Shown here: piece by piece, positions 1 through 12,881 of the stretch
How the letters are laid out: every line of letters begins with the position of its first letter
Numbering within the stretch: the stretch's first letter is position 1
Assembly: GCA_948567375.1 (NCBI GenBank)
Contig: OX419756.1
Span: 31,722,552-31,786,551, forward strand
DNA: 64,000 nucleotides
Direction: 5' to 3'
Origin: Lunularia cruciata
Lineage: Eukaryota > Streptophyta > Marchantiopsida > Lunulariales > Lunulariaceae
Translations under genes and position numbers: made by a program
The notes under the pieces: model-generated
What the model was told of the DNA's origin: nothing
Databases searched by the model: none
Seen by the model: only the letters and a program-made list of their open reading frames with translations

Positions 1-979
1 GATCTTCTCATTGATCGGAATAGTGATATAGATGAGCTAAATGAAGACAGACTATGGGTACTGGCGCTTCATTATGGTTATACGAGAAGGTTCTGTAATT
101 GTCAATCCTGACAGAGATTAAAAGCGTCCGCAGTATTTACATGAGAATGATCTGATAGTACCACTTAGTTCCGAAGTCAACATGTACTACGACAATATAG
201 GAATTAATTTCGTGCTTGGTTGAGTGACAGTAGGCATGCCAGGCCTCGGGTTCCAGTGGATTTACCATTGACTATAATGCTATGGCATGACATTTCAACC
301 TGTGAGCTTTACATCTCTGCAAGATAGTATTGTACGGGCATTCTGGTTAAGAAACTTCATCCTCACGATTTCCCTTTCTTTTGGAGCACAGAGAAATTAA
401 AAGCGCTTACAGTCATCAAGCATGACTTTGCTTTCATCTCAGAGCTCGTGTGAGCAGCAATCACTGTTGTTCGACAAAATATCGAAAATCGATTGGAATT
501 TCTAAAGCTTTCCATCAAACTGGTCCACGACGGTACTTTCATACCACATCTACTTCTAGTTGTCGAAATTTATGGAATTAACGCTGCTTTATCTATCATT
601 AATACCTCTGAGGTATTAGCGACACTTGAAGACACTGCAGCTTATATGACGCCATAGTCAACCTCTTACTTCCAACGCAGGAACCCGATCCAATTTGACT
701 AATGTGTGCAATCATAAGCGTGATTCTCACCCTATCCAAACGTAACAAATCTCCAATTCAATTGACTGACGTCCAAAAGCATTGCGCAAAAGCCTATTGG
801 GATATCCAAAAGTCATGAGTCATGCCTCCACAGGACGAGTTCGGCACTATTCGTTCGCACCTTCATTTACAAATGAAAGACCAAATCACATAGCGATTTA
901 TGTACCATGGCGCAAGGCAATGTATTACAGGTGCGGAAAAGTCCATCACGGAGTCCAACGCAGCTGAGAGGATCATATG

Positions 980-1072
980 TTTCGTAAGAATGCGCCATGT
1001 GGATCCTCTGTTTCGTAAGAATGCGCCATGTGGATCCTCTGTTTCGTAAGAATGCGCCATGTGGATCCTCTG
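980..1072. repeat. 31-bp tandem repeat, three copies
   Basis: Three back-to-back units of 31 bp (starting at 980, 1011 and 1042) look identical, followed by a four-base partial unit. Each unit contains a BamHI site and the core GCGCCATGTGGATCC. Because 31 is not a multiple of three, open frames across it shift phase from unit to unit, so it is unlikely to code. It is a simple minisatellite seed. Confidence 0.93.
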
Positions 1073-1464
1073 TTTCTACCTGATCTATGGTCATGTGTTG
1101 ATGACATGAATGCTCCGATGCGAATATGAATGCCAAGATTTAGATGGAAACGGAGACGGTGACTCCTGTTCAAAACCCAGACAGTTGAGAGGTTTGGTGG
1201 CGGGCTAGTGTCGTACTACTTCCGATCTCATGCCACTAAAAAGTTTTTGAGAAACTCCGGATTACAAGGAGGTGGGGAAGCCTTACTTATCTCACCTAGG
1301 CGGAAAGTCCTAGAAGTGAAAATCTCCCTGTTGCTGCGGCCAAGCACATGAGAGATCGAGGATACCACACGAACAATGGATCCGAGTACTGAGTGGTAAA
1401 AGTATGACGAGAGGAGCATCAAAATTACAAAGAAGATGAACAGTATGTAGCGAAGTCTACTGAG

Positions 1465-1622
1465 TAAGACACCGTTTCTTATAGATTATATACGATACCC
1501 TTAACTTTGTGGAAACCACAGAGAAAAGAGTGAGACAACACAAGTTAAGACACTATTTCCTGTAGATTATATGCGACATCCTTAACTTGGTTATAACCAC
1601 AGAGAAGAGAATGAGACAACAC
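1465..1622. repeat. Imperfect tandem duplication, about 80 bp, two copies
   Basis: The segment from 1465 is repeated with an offset of 81 bp from 1546. Both copies share the order TAAGACAC, TAGATTATAT, CCTTAACTT, ACCACAGAGAA and GAGACAACAC, with scattered substitutions. It looks like a single old local duplication. No coding or regulatory role is apparent. Confidence 0.85.
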
Positions 1623-3374
1623 GCGGTACGGAGATGAATCTAGCACAGAACCAGTATGGAGTTCACTGACTATTGCGCACTGTAACATTCTATTTCTCTC
1701 CATATTCTTACAGCCTCGAAAGTGAAGCAATCATTCGACAGCCGAATGACATACAACCCGTGGGGTTCTTTAACGTAAGTCCCTATATTTGATGCTTGAG
1801 TCAGACTTGCGGTAGAATCATACCGCAATCCACCCGTGGTGGGAGTTGCATGTCTTTCCTAGTGAGCTTCAGAAGATCCCGTCCACTGATGTAGACTAGC
1901 TAGCAATTCTGCATAGAATACCGTTGAACGTCAAGGAAGCTCTTGGACGTATCCTGGATCAGATACTGTCCTTTTGTGTTAGCATAAATACAATTAGGAT
2001 TCCGGTTTCAGATTTTGCAATCTGTAAGTGTAGGGCTTTTGTCCGGATAAATGTCAGTTGGTGGAGGAGAAATTTGATGCATCCAGTTCCTCTACTCTGC
2101 CTAGATCTTTTACTGGAGTTGGAGACTACGCAATCGTGGGCCGGTGGAAAACAATCCTTGCTAGAAGAAGAACGAAGGAATGAAGGTATGAATTTTTTAA
2201 AGACTTAGATGATAAAAGAGCCGAAATTGAGAAATCAGGTTCCAGTTTGAGCTAAGAAGGGAGTTCATTCTCTTTCTCCTAAAACCTGTTACAAAATGCA
2301 ATGTGAGCTTGTTAAAAGTGTGACAGTCGTGGAAACTCAAAAATGGCAATAAAGAACACCTAGTGCATTCATGGTTTAGGCAGTGCGTAGGACATGCATA
2401 CAGACAAGTTTTTGTATAACCGTGTCAAAAGACTTCCCACTTTTCGAAAGTTTGAGAAACTCTCCAAAGGACTGGAGGCCGCCGGTGAGCCCATATCGAG
2501 ATCGAGTCCTCGTGAATCTGCATGTTGGAAAGGTCTTGAGAAAATTGCCAAGAACCAGGTTAATTTTGGCTTTGCTGTATTTAGAGGCTGCACAAGATGT
2601 TCCCCGGTATGCTTAAATTCTTGAAGTAATTGTGAATAGATTGGAGATAAGTTTTTCAAGCTTCCACAAAACCAAATTCATACCTCTGAGTTGCACCTGT
2701 CGAAGCTAAAGTTAACTGTACTGCCGTACTCTCCCATAGATGTCCCGATATGCGATTTTGATGTCTCCAAAGTCTGAGTTTAACCACAGGCATCGATTGA
2801 TTGAATACAGAAGAGAAGGATCTCTACGATCTTCCAAACCCCTCGTCGGAGTATCATAATGCGAATATAGCTGAAATCAGGTCATCCTTTTGTTGCGGTA
2901 CTCCAGTCCTTTTCTCCCACTGAAGTTGGGGCACAAGTTCACCACAGTTCGTCTCTCACGTTTTGGAACTTTCAAGATGGCCATTTAAGTACGTGAATTG
3001 AACCTCAAATCCCAAATGGATCCGTCAACAATGAACCCCAAAGTAAACAAGAACTTTGGTTCCAAAACGCAATGCCCTCGAATCTAAATGGTTCAATCTT
3101 TCCAGGTGTGTGAATTGTTGAATGCCGAAGCCCGGAAATCAGGTGCGGAGGAATAGATTTGCTCTATAGACGAACTGGAATGACACAGAGGAAAGGTTCT
3201 GAAGTAGCCCAAAATTCCGTGCTGGAGAGGTCCATCTTCTGTTTCTCAGCTTCAGCACACCGATGAGCACTTCTAATCCAGACTAGTGAGAAGAGAATAT
3301 GGTTTCCAATATCCGAAAATTACAACTTCGTTTCGGATGTCATTTCCTCACAGAAAATTACCCTGAAAGAAAAT

Positions 3375-3755
3375 CTAGATTCTGAAAAATACATCGGGAT
3401 CATCGAGATTTCTGATGATTTCAGGGCTAAAAGTGAGTTTTCCCGGCGGCGTGTCATCCAGCAAGTCGAACGCAATTTGTCTAGTGCATTGCTCGAACGA
3501 TTTATAGCAGTAGATGTACACCGATATCAAGATACTGACCAGGATTCCCGTCAGAAAAGATCGAAATAGGAAGTCTATTATTTCCATATGTTTCGTCTGT
3601 AAACCGGGAAAACGATTTAACGTGACCTGTTCAATCCGGTGACTCGCTTGCTCGTGTTCCCAGAAGATTCTTTCAGCGAGTTTGCTTGTCAATGTAACGA
3701 CGGTATTGGATGAATGGTGCGACTCCTGGTTAGTTCTTGGCAGAATTTTCTTCAA
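3375..3755 (-). CDS. Possible small single-pass membrane protein, unrecognised
   Basis: This is an uninterrupted 126-codon frame on the minus strand. It has a hydrophilic N-terminal half, one hydrophobic stretch that could span a membrane (residues about 66-86, core FLTGILVSILISVYIY), and a charged C-terminal tail. I do not recognise the family. There is no supporting neighbour, and in a plant genome a frame of this length can arise by chance or be one exon of something larger. Length and a plausible membrane segment are the only support. Confidence 0.15.
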   Translation of the reverse strand: MKKILPRTNQESHHSSNTVVTLTSKLAERIFWEHEQASHRIEQVTLNRFPGLQTKHMEIIDFLFRSFLTGILVSILISVYIYCYKSFEQCTRQIAFDLLDDTPPGKLTFSPEIIRNLDDPDVFFRI

Positions 3756-4249
3756 GAGATGCTCTGACGGTTAGGTTGTTATAAAGACACAGACTAAATT
3801 CTACAGTCTTCGCTAAAATACGAGTGAGTGCCAGCATTTAGAAAGGGACCGAAGTAGTCGGATGCTTCATCCACCAAAAATGTCAGATCATCCGTCGAAT
3901 CTGTGCAATCAGGCTACTAAGTTTCGCATCAGGAAGCTACAAGGTTCCGAAAGGTTGGATGATTGATCACCCTCTCTATTCACCAGGCACCAAGTTATAT
4001 TCGCTGTCTTGGCCATCATCCTCTCAGGAGCAAGTTTGGCGACTGTGGACTACCAGCCTTCACCTGTAGTGGCCTTCTGGGTGTGAGTTTCACGAGCTTC
4101 AGACGATTCCTCCAGAGGACATTCCAGGTGAGGGAGTGTAGCGCTTTTGAGCAGAAGCGTAAACCCTTAGATTCCAGTCAATAGATGTTGCATGCGCAAG
4201 GTCGGGATTGGTTTGGTCGGCTTGTGGTACCAACACTGTGAACTTGAAA

Positions 4250-7200
4250 ATGGTGAAGAGGAGGCATTTGATCATGAGGAATAAACCGAGGGCAATGAGT
4301 ATTGTGGACGATGAAATCTTACACAGCGATCGGGTCATCACAGAGATCGGGACAATAGGCCAGACATTCAAGCAAGAAGTGCAGGATAAACATGATAAAA
4401 AAGATTTTGGGAAAACTCCTCTGAGAGAAGAAATTGACGACTTCTATCTACTTTGTGGTGATCAACCAATATCTATAACAGAGCTTCAACTGATTAACAG
4501 CAGTGGAGCTGCAGTGGGAATCTCCCGTGGTTCTAAAGTCATTTACCTCCATGGTAAAACCAGAAGCCGGCTTGAGGAAGTCAAGCTTCGAGCTGAAATG
4601 TGGACGTTATGGGCCATGGGCAAACACTATGGGCCTCGATTTTCCATCAAAACCCCCAACGGCTGGTACATAGGAGAGACCATTTTGCCGAATGCTACAT
4701 TTTTCATTACAATCACTCTTTTCTGTTCCAGTGCAAAACTTCAGAGTTATGTCATAAAGTAGGTAGAACTTAGGGGGCCAAACGACAGTAAGAGGGGTTC
4801 TAAATACAATTGCAGAATAGCGTTTCGATGTTCAAACTGAAGTGGAATTTTTCTTTTTACTCTACTGGTCTATGCAGGACCCAGCTGGCAAGACCACGAC
4901 CTGTTTATCGTCGAATTATGAACGACGGCCTCACTCTTGCGCATCTCGTGTACTACATTGGGAGAACCCCAAACGGTTCAGGAGATGAGGCAAGAACATA
5001 CATGGAGAACGAGTTTCGGTATGCCTGTGATGAAACAATCTCTACCAGCTAAAGAATTTCATTGTGGACATTCTACAATCGAGAGATGAATATATTTCAT
5101 AGGGAAGTCATCAGTCTTGGCTGAATCTGTCTTGACCTGAAGAAGATTAATGACTAAGTTTCTCTTTGGGGCCGGTCAGCATCTATGGAGAAAGGCCCGC
5201 GCTGCACAAGTTGCCTTCGTTCTATCCAGTGGTGAAGACATATTTTGGAAAAGACGCAGAGGAGGGAAGGATCGTGGTATGCACGCACAGCGACCTAGAA
5301 GCTCTTTTCAGTCTTCAATCCACCAAGCTGTAGAGGAGTAGATAGCTGACTCCGTCTGTATGCTGAGCGAAAATAGATCACCTTCTACCGGTTCGACAGA
5401 GCAGAAGTTTCTTGCTGCTCTATTTCTCTTTATAGGTTTATTTGCTCATCGTTAAGGTTCCATTACCTAACCATATGTGACGAACGCGTCGATACTCAAT
5501 GCTTGATATGTCTCGTTTTCCTTTGGGAGTTGCTTTCTTCACTATTGTAGAGTCTAACTACTTTTATGGGTTACTTGCTCTATCTGTACAGCTTTGAATG
5601 TGTATCTACTTTGGCTGAGCAGCAGCCTACCTGCTTACCACCCTTCAAATGTTCGGTTGTGGTTGCAGATTCTGAAAGATTTATTCCCAGAGCAATTCTG
5701 TCAGGTAAATGTGAGCTGCCTGGCTCCTTTCTAGGACATCTAGCGAGCCTGCAATGAAATCATTCCTCCTCTGAAGTTTGAAACAAAACCTTAAGGAGTG
5801 AACCTTAAGCAGAGCAATCCGAACCAAAGCTGTTAAAGAAAATAACTGTCCCCTCGTGGTTAAATATATTCATCGGGGCATGGTCTCTATGCAGGACTCC
5901 TGCAAATCAGTGTCAATGCAAGAAATTGACCTGAATAGATCCTCTTCTGCGTTTTCCGGTCTGGAGGAGAATCATGAAGGCCTCGAAGAAAGCCATGAGG
6001 AGATAAGGTTCCTTGAATACCACCATATAAGCCAAGACAGTGGCCCCCCTCCCAGCCTAATTGAAGATTTGAAAGAAACGATAGAGATATTGAAGCAGAT
6101 AAACCGATCTGATAGTGGTATTCATAAGTCAGTGAAAGATGATCTTTATGAGCTTCCTCCAAGATCCACACTCAGTTTTACTACATATGGGAATCACCTG
6201 AGGCCCAGCCAATCAGAGTATTCTGGTTCTGAATTTGATATCGAACCCAGGAACTGGATAGCTCAAAACGACGAGATGGTGGAACACGCAAAAGCATCAG
6301 GACATGCAGCAGGCTCGAATTCTGATGTTGATCCGAAGAAGAGGAAACGAGGGCGGCCACCTGGAACCAAAAAGAATATAAGGAAGGTCGACAATTCAAA
6401 GCTAGACGATCCACCGATTTGCGTCTTGTGTGATGATGGAGGCGACTTGCTCTGGTACAATCCGGAGTCCTCTGTAAACTCTGCTTTCGTGCACGATGTC
6501 GACTCAAAAATAAAAGATCAAATCTTCTGGAAGTGTAAATTCAGTCTGGTGCCCTGCATAGCTGAATAAGCAGTCGAAACACTGTGAGCATGCTTCTGTT
6601 CCTACAAACATAATTGTTCGACATGGTGCAACTGACAATTGCACTCATTTACTGCTGTCATAATAGTTGCGAAGGTCCTTGCCAGAGATACTTTCATGCT
6701 GTTGAATCCACGACAGGACAAGAATCAAGGTGTGAAACTCTCGGTCTCACCAAGAGAGAGGTGAAGGTGAGCATCTAGCCAACAGAGCTACTCTGAAGTA
6801 AGTTTCACCAGATTGACGCAACAATTCTTAAAATTGACTCCTAGGTTAGTCGTGAATATATCCTTGTAAACAACATAGCTTGTAGTCTAAACTGGACTCT
6901 AGCTCCCTGAGCACAAGATCACCGAGAACAAGCCACAGAAATATTGGTGCTTGAGTTTAGAAATTAGGAAAGAGAATGGGCTGACTGACACTACAACTCA
7001 GTATGTTCCTTAGATTTCAATGTTCAAAGAACATGGATTAGAAATAAAGGGTGCATTGGGGAAAATTGCAGGCTATCAAACGTTATCTCTGCAAGAATTG
7101 TAGATACCAGAAGCACCAATGTTTCATATGTGGAGAACTTGGATCTTCAGCCCCGTCATCTGTTCTAGGACATCAAGAGGTTAGCGTTTTCACCACAGAA

Positions 7201-8321
7201 ATGCCAGTGAACATTCCGACAAATTTAATCGAATTTTCGCTGGGACAACAGAGACTCAGTTATGTCGGGAAGTTATAAAAAAGTTTTATAATCTCTGAAC
7301 ATGCCCATAATTAGCAAGTCATATTCTTTGGCTACTGTTCACAAATTCTTTTTAAGTATGATCTCTTTCCCTTTCTGGTCAGTCGAGAGAATATAACCTT
7401 GATTCCTCACTCGCCTTCAATATCAGGATTACGCTTACAGGAGTCGTCCTCAATGCTAGTTTGCTCTATTGATGAAAGCAAAATCTTCCCAATTCGTGCT
7501 CGTTTGTACCACAATATCAATGATGCTAACGACTAGTCATATCGCATGCTCCAGTTGCAGTAGCTATGAAGGGCAAACGCGGATAACTCCTTTATTTTCG
7601 TTTGGCTTTGTCTTCCATCATCTTGACATTTGAAGGTATACCTCGTTATCTTGCAGGTTTTTGCCTGTCAAGCATCAGTGTGCAGACGGTTGTATCATCC
7701 TGAGTGTGTGGCAAAGGCAACAATTTCTACGTCGGATTGGAAATCTTTGGCCGAGAATATTCAGAGACGACTAGAAGGATTCCAGTGTCCACGTCATACT
7801 TGTCTTGTGTGTAAGACAGAAGAACTAAAGCCTGGAAGGCTTGTTCAGTGCAGACGTTGTCCAAAGGCCTGGCATTTGGACTGCATTGAAGAGTAACTCA
7901 CTACAGCCCTTTACCTCATAAGCACTACGGTATCTGCAATATTTTGACGGCTTGTTAGTCATTTCATATTGAGTATGCTTCACCATCCATTGACATTGCC
8001 TTATCAGCAACAAGTTTTAGCTTACTCTCAAGTTATGGTACTGCTCTGTGGTGCAGTTATTCTCTCTCACATGAGCTGCCTGAAACTCAAATTTGGAAGC
8101 ACTTCAAGCGCAGATTTTTCTTTTGCAAGTATGATACTATCCTAAATATCTCCGCAATCTGTTTGATTCTATAGAATTGATGAAGAACTTCTGTAGCGAA
8201 ATTCAGACGATTTGATTAAAACTGATATCCATGTCTGGTACTGTGGTCCGAACTTGCACAGAGACCACAGGATTCTGCCAGAGCTTCAAACTCCAGATCG
8301 TGACCACATAAAATTCCCAGA
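4250..8321 (+). CDS. EDM2: EDM2-like PHD-finger chromatin protein, N-terminal part (spliced; broken or incomplete)
   Basis: Nine exons fit GT..AG borders and one continuous phase: 4250-4665, 4878-5018, 5180-5276, 5669-5704, 5895-6454, 6667-6766, 7072-7179, 7657-7892 and 8175-8321. Residues about 62-215 resemble the DNMT1-RFD-like N-terminus of EDM2 (joined exons 1 and 2 give NGWTQLARPRPVY). Residues 382-387 (RGRPPG) are an AT-hook within a basic stretch. Three zinc fingers follow: C406-C409-C417/C418-C422-H427 with C457-C460; C467-C470-C490-C495-H500-C503; and C535-C538-C551-C554-H559-C562. In Arabidopsis, EDM2 binds chromatin at silenced introns and favours full-length transcripts of genes such as RPP7. 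The start is uncertain (an in-frame ATG lies at 4208; 5' exons may be missing). Codon 572 is TAG, and the usual C-terminal half, with its methyltransferase-like domain, is not found. Exon 4 (36 bp) and the exon 3 donor are the weakest calls. Confidence 0.8.
8175..8321 (+). other. EDM2-like exon 9 with in-frame TAG at 8194-8196
   Basis: With the acceptor ending at 8174 the frame follows exon 8 in phase and reads EIDEELL, then TAG, then a stretch ending TPDRDHIKFP. This lines up without gaps with the EDM2 segment that follows the third PHD finger (family pattern IYC..H.I..EL.TP.RDH.KFP). The stop sits where the family has an ordinary residue, so it looks like a point nonsense mutation rather than a wrong exon. 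The downstream donor (GTCAGC at 8322) is poor. Confidence 0.7.
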
Positions 8322-10329
8322 GTCAGCAGAAAGTTAGACTACTACACTAATCTACAGAGGAAGAGCTAGCACACAACATCATCGGACTGTCCTCGGATTG
8401 TCATGCACCAGCACTACCACCTTTGAGATGGTGCTGTTCAGTTCGCGTATAGACTGAAGAATTCGCTATGGTCCATGGGCTTGCTACTATGATCAGATAG
8501 TGCACTCAGTTGCTCCAGCATAGTCAGCATTTCAGTTCTATCACATGATTGTCAACAGCATAAACACTTTCTCTCGAAGCATTTTTTCCTTTCTCTCGAA
8601 ACCCTAAGTTCCTCCCAGTTGGCATCGACACATTGTGTCGAGTTATGCAAGCCAAGGTTGCCAGTGGAGATTGAGAAAGTCTAGATGCCAGAAGTGATAA
8701 GGAAACGAACTTCCAATGTGTCAAATCCATAATGTTCCCTTTCTCTCTCAACTATTTACAACATCAACCAAGTTTGACAGTCTCAGGATTATTATCATCG
8801 GCAGTTATTAGGGCTTCCAGTTCTTCGTCTATGGAAAAAGAAGGACGAGGATCCATCGAGCTTGCTACATAGATAGTGGCATAGGAACATAGAGAGAAGA
8901 ATAGGCAGACAGAGGAGAGTAGGTTGAGAATAGTACTCAGAATACAGACTATATATTACTCTAGCGACTCTTTCCAGATGATTTACATAGAATATGCCAT
9001 CGGGTGGAGCTGGACGAAATGTTGCGCACTGTGCAATCTATGTAACTCTTCATTATCCAACAACATAACTATAGATGTCCACAAATACTTCTCGCCCACA
9101 AAAGTTGGATCATGGAATACTGGACTTAGGTCCGTTTGCAAGCCCATTGCAAACTTAAAAGTTACAATTACTTGGCACTACATACCAAACTAGCAAAACT
9201 TGAGACCTTCTCGCATCTTAGTTTGGATGTGAACAATCCTGGCTAATTCTGGCAGTACCATTCTCCACCTTAAATTTTCACAGAATCTCCCACTAATAAC
9301 TCCTTTTTCTCATTTTACACAAGTAGGAAAAACACCTTGCGTTTTTGAATAACAGTTTTTCCCATTTTTCACTTAACATGACAAGAATTATCCACTTCAT
9401 ATGAATTTGCGCTCTAGCACTGTCGAGTTAACCCAATATAACTTTATCGATTATTAGCCTTAAAAGAACACAAAGATAGAAACGTCGCTAGTCACTGGAA
9501 GGTCAACCACTTCTTGTTGAATTAAACTTTGCTAAATTCGAAGTTCTACGTTCTTAGACTCATCTGCGATGGAGGCTGAAAAGGAAAGAGTACAGCAGCA
9601 ATTTGAGATAAAACTCTGACGTGGGTGATGGTGGATTGAGAAGCATAAGTAAGTAAATAAAGAGAAGCAAGTAAAGCTTAAGTTTTGTAATATCGCAAGA
9701 CTTTGGGTCGCATTTTGGGCAGTACTTTATTTCAGCAACCATCACTTTTACATATCAGCATAAAATGGGCATCAATAACCTAACTATAGAACGAAACTCA
9801 CATCTAAAGAATAGGGCTCTTATGTATAAAAGTTTTGCGTCATTTGCGTCATGTGAGGTTGGATATCTCTGTCCGGTTCATTCGACATAAACTTCGAGTA
9901 GGAGATTGTTATACTCTCAAGATCAGTGTCAGGATTTGTTTATCATCAGTTCCTAAGAATAAGAATGGAATTTGAAGAGCGTAAGATGTTATGTTTGGCC
10001 TGTTATCAAGAGCAAGAGCAAACTCGATTTATGAAACATGCATTGAGGACAGGGACAGTCACTTGTCTAGATATGTTCAGTCATTACTAAGGCTGAGTAT
10101 TAAAGTGACTAGATATCCTGAGTGGTCAATACTCATGAAGTCACTTCAGTCGGATGACAGTGCTGAGGGACTATCTCTATTTGTTTGTGTGAATATATAT
10201 CTATAAGCAAGGAGAAATAAAGGTTCAAAGGCTGGTGTGAGCATGTTTCAACGGTGGAGGTAGCTTCTCGGACCGGGAGTGAACATGTTATTTCCTGTTA
10301 GTTTTCTGATTTATGTTTAATGGACTTGA
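8322..10329. other. No gene recognised between EDM2-like exon 9 and the first transposon
   Basis: I searched all frames for the remaining EDM2 parts (basic linker, methyltransferase-like core with its DFCCG and NPPFG motifs) and found none. No transposon protein is visible either. It may be an intron whose next exon lies beyond the transposon nest, or decayed 3' gene sequence. The exact left border of the transposon is blurred; similarity to the second copy becomes clear from about 10330. Confidence 0.5.
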
Positions 10330-10574
10330 TGACCTAGGTCAAGCGGAGGAGTATACCTTTGAAGTGCAGATCAAGAGAGCTCACTTCTCTGATGTTGAGC
10401 CTTCGAGTTCTTGGCTATGGTGGACAAAGTCCTACGGGCGTCACCTGGAGTCTCTTAGCTAGATTGAGTGTGGTTTGACTATAATCCATGCCTGGTTGTT
10501 GGCAAAGTGTTGAGTGAAGGACCGAGTACCGATCTAATTTGAATGTGATTCGAGTGGAAGAACATGTTGATTGC
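10330..10574 (+). repeat. Terminal repeat A1 of PHD-gypsy copy 1, 5'-truncated
   Basis: This matches the 3' part of the 450-bp terminal repeat of copy 2 (50426-50875, reverse strand) and of the A2 repeat at 31394-31841. Shared blocks include GGAGTATAC, GAGAGCTCACTTCT, GTTGAGCCTT and TTGGCTATGGTGGA. Similarity to A2 stops at about 10574, where the sequence passes straight into the element's leader without the B segment seen at the 3' end. No TGG-type tRNA primer site follows. Confidence 0.7.
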
Positions 10575-11532
10575 ATTAGAGAAGTGTGAGACAAGGAGAA
10601 ATTGGGTGTAGGAATTGAGGAGGTTGGTGGTATCTCCAAGCCTGGCCGATCATTTGTACATTTGATTGTGGTTCAGATTTCCCTGAGAGTGATCGTGTGC
10701 AAAAGCTTTGTGCAAATTGATGCAGATTTTGCAATGGTGTAGATAGTGTGTGGAAGCGCTTGCCAAAATTTTTAGATAGTGTGTGTTAGATTTAAGCACA
10801 AGCGGTGAAATCATGGTCAATTTGGTACAAATTGAGCTTGAAGTGCAAAATTGAAGGGTGGAATTGGGAACCCATCTCCTTGAATTAGTGCTTTATAGAT
10901 CCTTATCATCCTAATTTTGGCTCAAGTTGAGATTTAGCAAAGGATTTGGCATTCAGCCAACTATAGAGGAGGTGCGTTAGATTGGTGGGAGTTGCCCAAA
11001 GTTGGAGGTTTCCCAAATTGCCCAGAGTAGGGTGAATCTTGGCTAGATTTGGAGAGGGTTTGAATTTGCAAGAGGAAAGGGTGAAACTTGGTCAGATTTA
11101 GAGAGGGTTCAAATTTGCAAGAAGAAAGGTCTCATTTGGCTAAATTTTAGCGTTTGGAGGCTTTGAGGCATAGGGCTAGAGAGGCTATGAAGGTCAACTT
11201 CTTGGCATGATGCTAGATAGTTTAGATGAGTTTTTGGTCATTGTTGGCAAAATCTACACACCTTTCTAGATTATGCACAACAAGGTTTGAACCTCATATC
11301 TCTAGTTCCTAGATGGGTGTTTTAGCCAACTGGTCCACCTTCACTTGTTGTTCTAGTAATTGTTTAACTAATATCCATACACACGTAGCGTTGGCTAGGA
11401 GAGGTAGTTTGATTTTTGGTGATCTTGGTAGCTTAGGAGTAGGTAGACACTCCTAGTATGTCAAATACTAAATGGTGTCAAAGTCATTCTAATGTTGATT
11501 TATGAGATGGAAGGCTTTGTTTAGATTTCTTT
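10575..11532 (+). other. Leader of PHD-gypsy copy 1
   Basis: Non-coding stretch between the terminal repeat and gag. It is collinear with copy 2 (about 49500-50425, reverse strand), sharing for example GTGGTATCTCCAAGC and AGGCATAGGG-type blocks. All frames are short. It contains no recognisable gene. Confidence 0.6.
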
Positions 11533-12416
11533 TGATTAGACTCCCTCCATTCTCTACTTCCTATTTGTACACCATGTGTATGTGAACTGCATTGACTTTA
11601 GAGTGTTGGTGCTTTGGTGTGCTCTTGATAGTAAGGCTAGAGTGATGACCAGTCAGACTACTTATATTTCTTGTTGTGAGGCAAGAAGTGATGACATGTA
11701 GACGGTGAGAGTGTGTTTTGTGATAGTAGATAACATGTCATCATTTCTCTTAGTGTAATTGTCGTAATTAGAACTACATTAGTAGGTGGTGTTCAATTGG
11801 TGTTGGCACTTGGTGGTGATCCTTGGTGGGGTACTTGTGGTGTTTATAGTTGCAATTTGAGTTACATTGTCATGGTGGAGGTCTTTGGGGATTCCATAGG
11901 AGATGGCATTGCAATATGCAATGGGTTTACCTAGAGTGGCACTTGGTATCCACCTATATCTTAGGTCTTAGTGAGGGAGGAGATTGACTCTAATTTGGAG
12001 TTTGATATAGGAGTTGATTTAGTTGAGAGTGCATTTGGTGTGTCTGCACTATTGTTGTGAGACATATACAAGATTAATGGAGCTTCCAAAGGCCCCAAGT
12101 GCTACTCTGGTACAATGAGTACCATTGAGTTGGATGACTTCATCCAAGAGTTTGATAGTTGATGTCATCTACAACAAATGCAGAACTTGACTTTGTTCAC
12201 ACCCTTCATGGTATAGAAGGGGTTGTTTAAGCACTTCAAAGATCCATTGATGGATGACAATCGTAAGTTCAAGAGAGCTCACTTGGAGGAGATCAAGCTA
12301 TGGAGACAATATTGGTCTCCAAAGTACATCTCCATCACTTTAGGCTTGATTGTTAGGGGTAGATTGGTAGCTCTAGTAGCATTGGTGGATCTAATAGAGG
12401 TGCACTAGTTGGAGAT
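11533..12416 (+). repeat. Internal duplicated segment, first copy (gag start of PHD-gypsy)
   Basis: This about 0.88-kb stretch recurs in direct orientation at 13716-14601. It corresponds to one single segment of copy 2 (about 48600-49500, reverse strand), so copy 1 has gained a duplicate. It covers the end of the leader and the N-terminal gag trace (DPLMDDNRKFKRAHLEE). Confidence 0.8.
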
Positions 12417-12881
12417 GGTACTACTACAAGTGGGAGTATCACTACAAGAGGTGGTGCAATACCAATGTTTAACATCATGGTGGAGTTTTATTAGTGCTTG
12501 AGGTAGAATTACTAAGGAGTGCGGATTGACAAGCTGAGGAGCTTGCTAGAGTTCCAATAGAAGGTTGGAGAGAGCATATGCAAGGCATACACTTGCATGA
12601 GACAGCTAATTAGTTTCACCTAGGGAGTTAATGAGGCCCATGCAGTCCACTTTTGGTATGGGATCCTGGACATGGAGTTGCAACATAGAGTACATGATGT
12701 TATGTTGTTATAGGCTACTTCACTTACTTTGGCAGCAGTCTTTAGTTTGGCTAAGCATATTGAGCTAAATATGGTGGAGGAGAGAGTGGTTATATCTAGA
12801 TTTGGTAGGGAGACCTCATCTACATCTATTACTTTTTATAGAGTGCAACAAAGTGCACCATGCCATGTTGGCTTCAAGGAC
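12417..12881 (+). pseudogene. Degenerate gag of PHD-gypsy copy 1
   Basis: The translation reads through stops but is clearly homologous to the 48083-48541 frame of copy 2: shared LRSL.EFQ.K, CKAY.CMR, WYGILD.EL, IELNMVEERVV and RETSST. Gag coats the element's RNA in the particle. Several stops, plus the solo LTR that begins at 12882, make it non-functional. The downstream part of gag resumes at 13578. Confidence 0.75.

Larger units (their letters stand above)
1..4249. other. Gene-poor left flank, no gene assigned
   Basis: Apart from the two short tandem repeats and one weak open frame listed separately, I recognise nothing here. There is no retrotransposon protein similarity in any frame, open frames are short, and base composition is richer in G+C than the transposon nests to the right. 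It may hold the promoter and 5' untranslated exons of the EDM2-like gene that starts near 4250, but no promoter element could be singled out. Confidence 0.5.

Noticed and set aside
782-1173. Overlapping short frames on both strands with repeated peptide units
   Set aside because: They are translations of the 31-bp tandem repeat in shifting phases and match nothing.
6420-6569. Apparent loss of PHD cysteines in the EDM2-like gene (reading LLWYNPESS)
   Set aside because: The reading runs into an intron. A GT donor at 6455 and an acceptor at 6666 restore CCEGPC..FH in phase, so the finger is intact.
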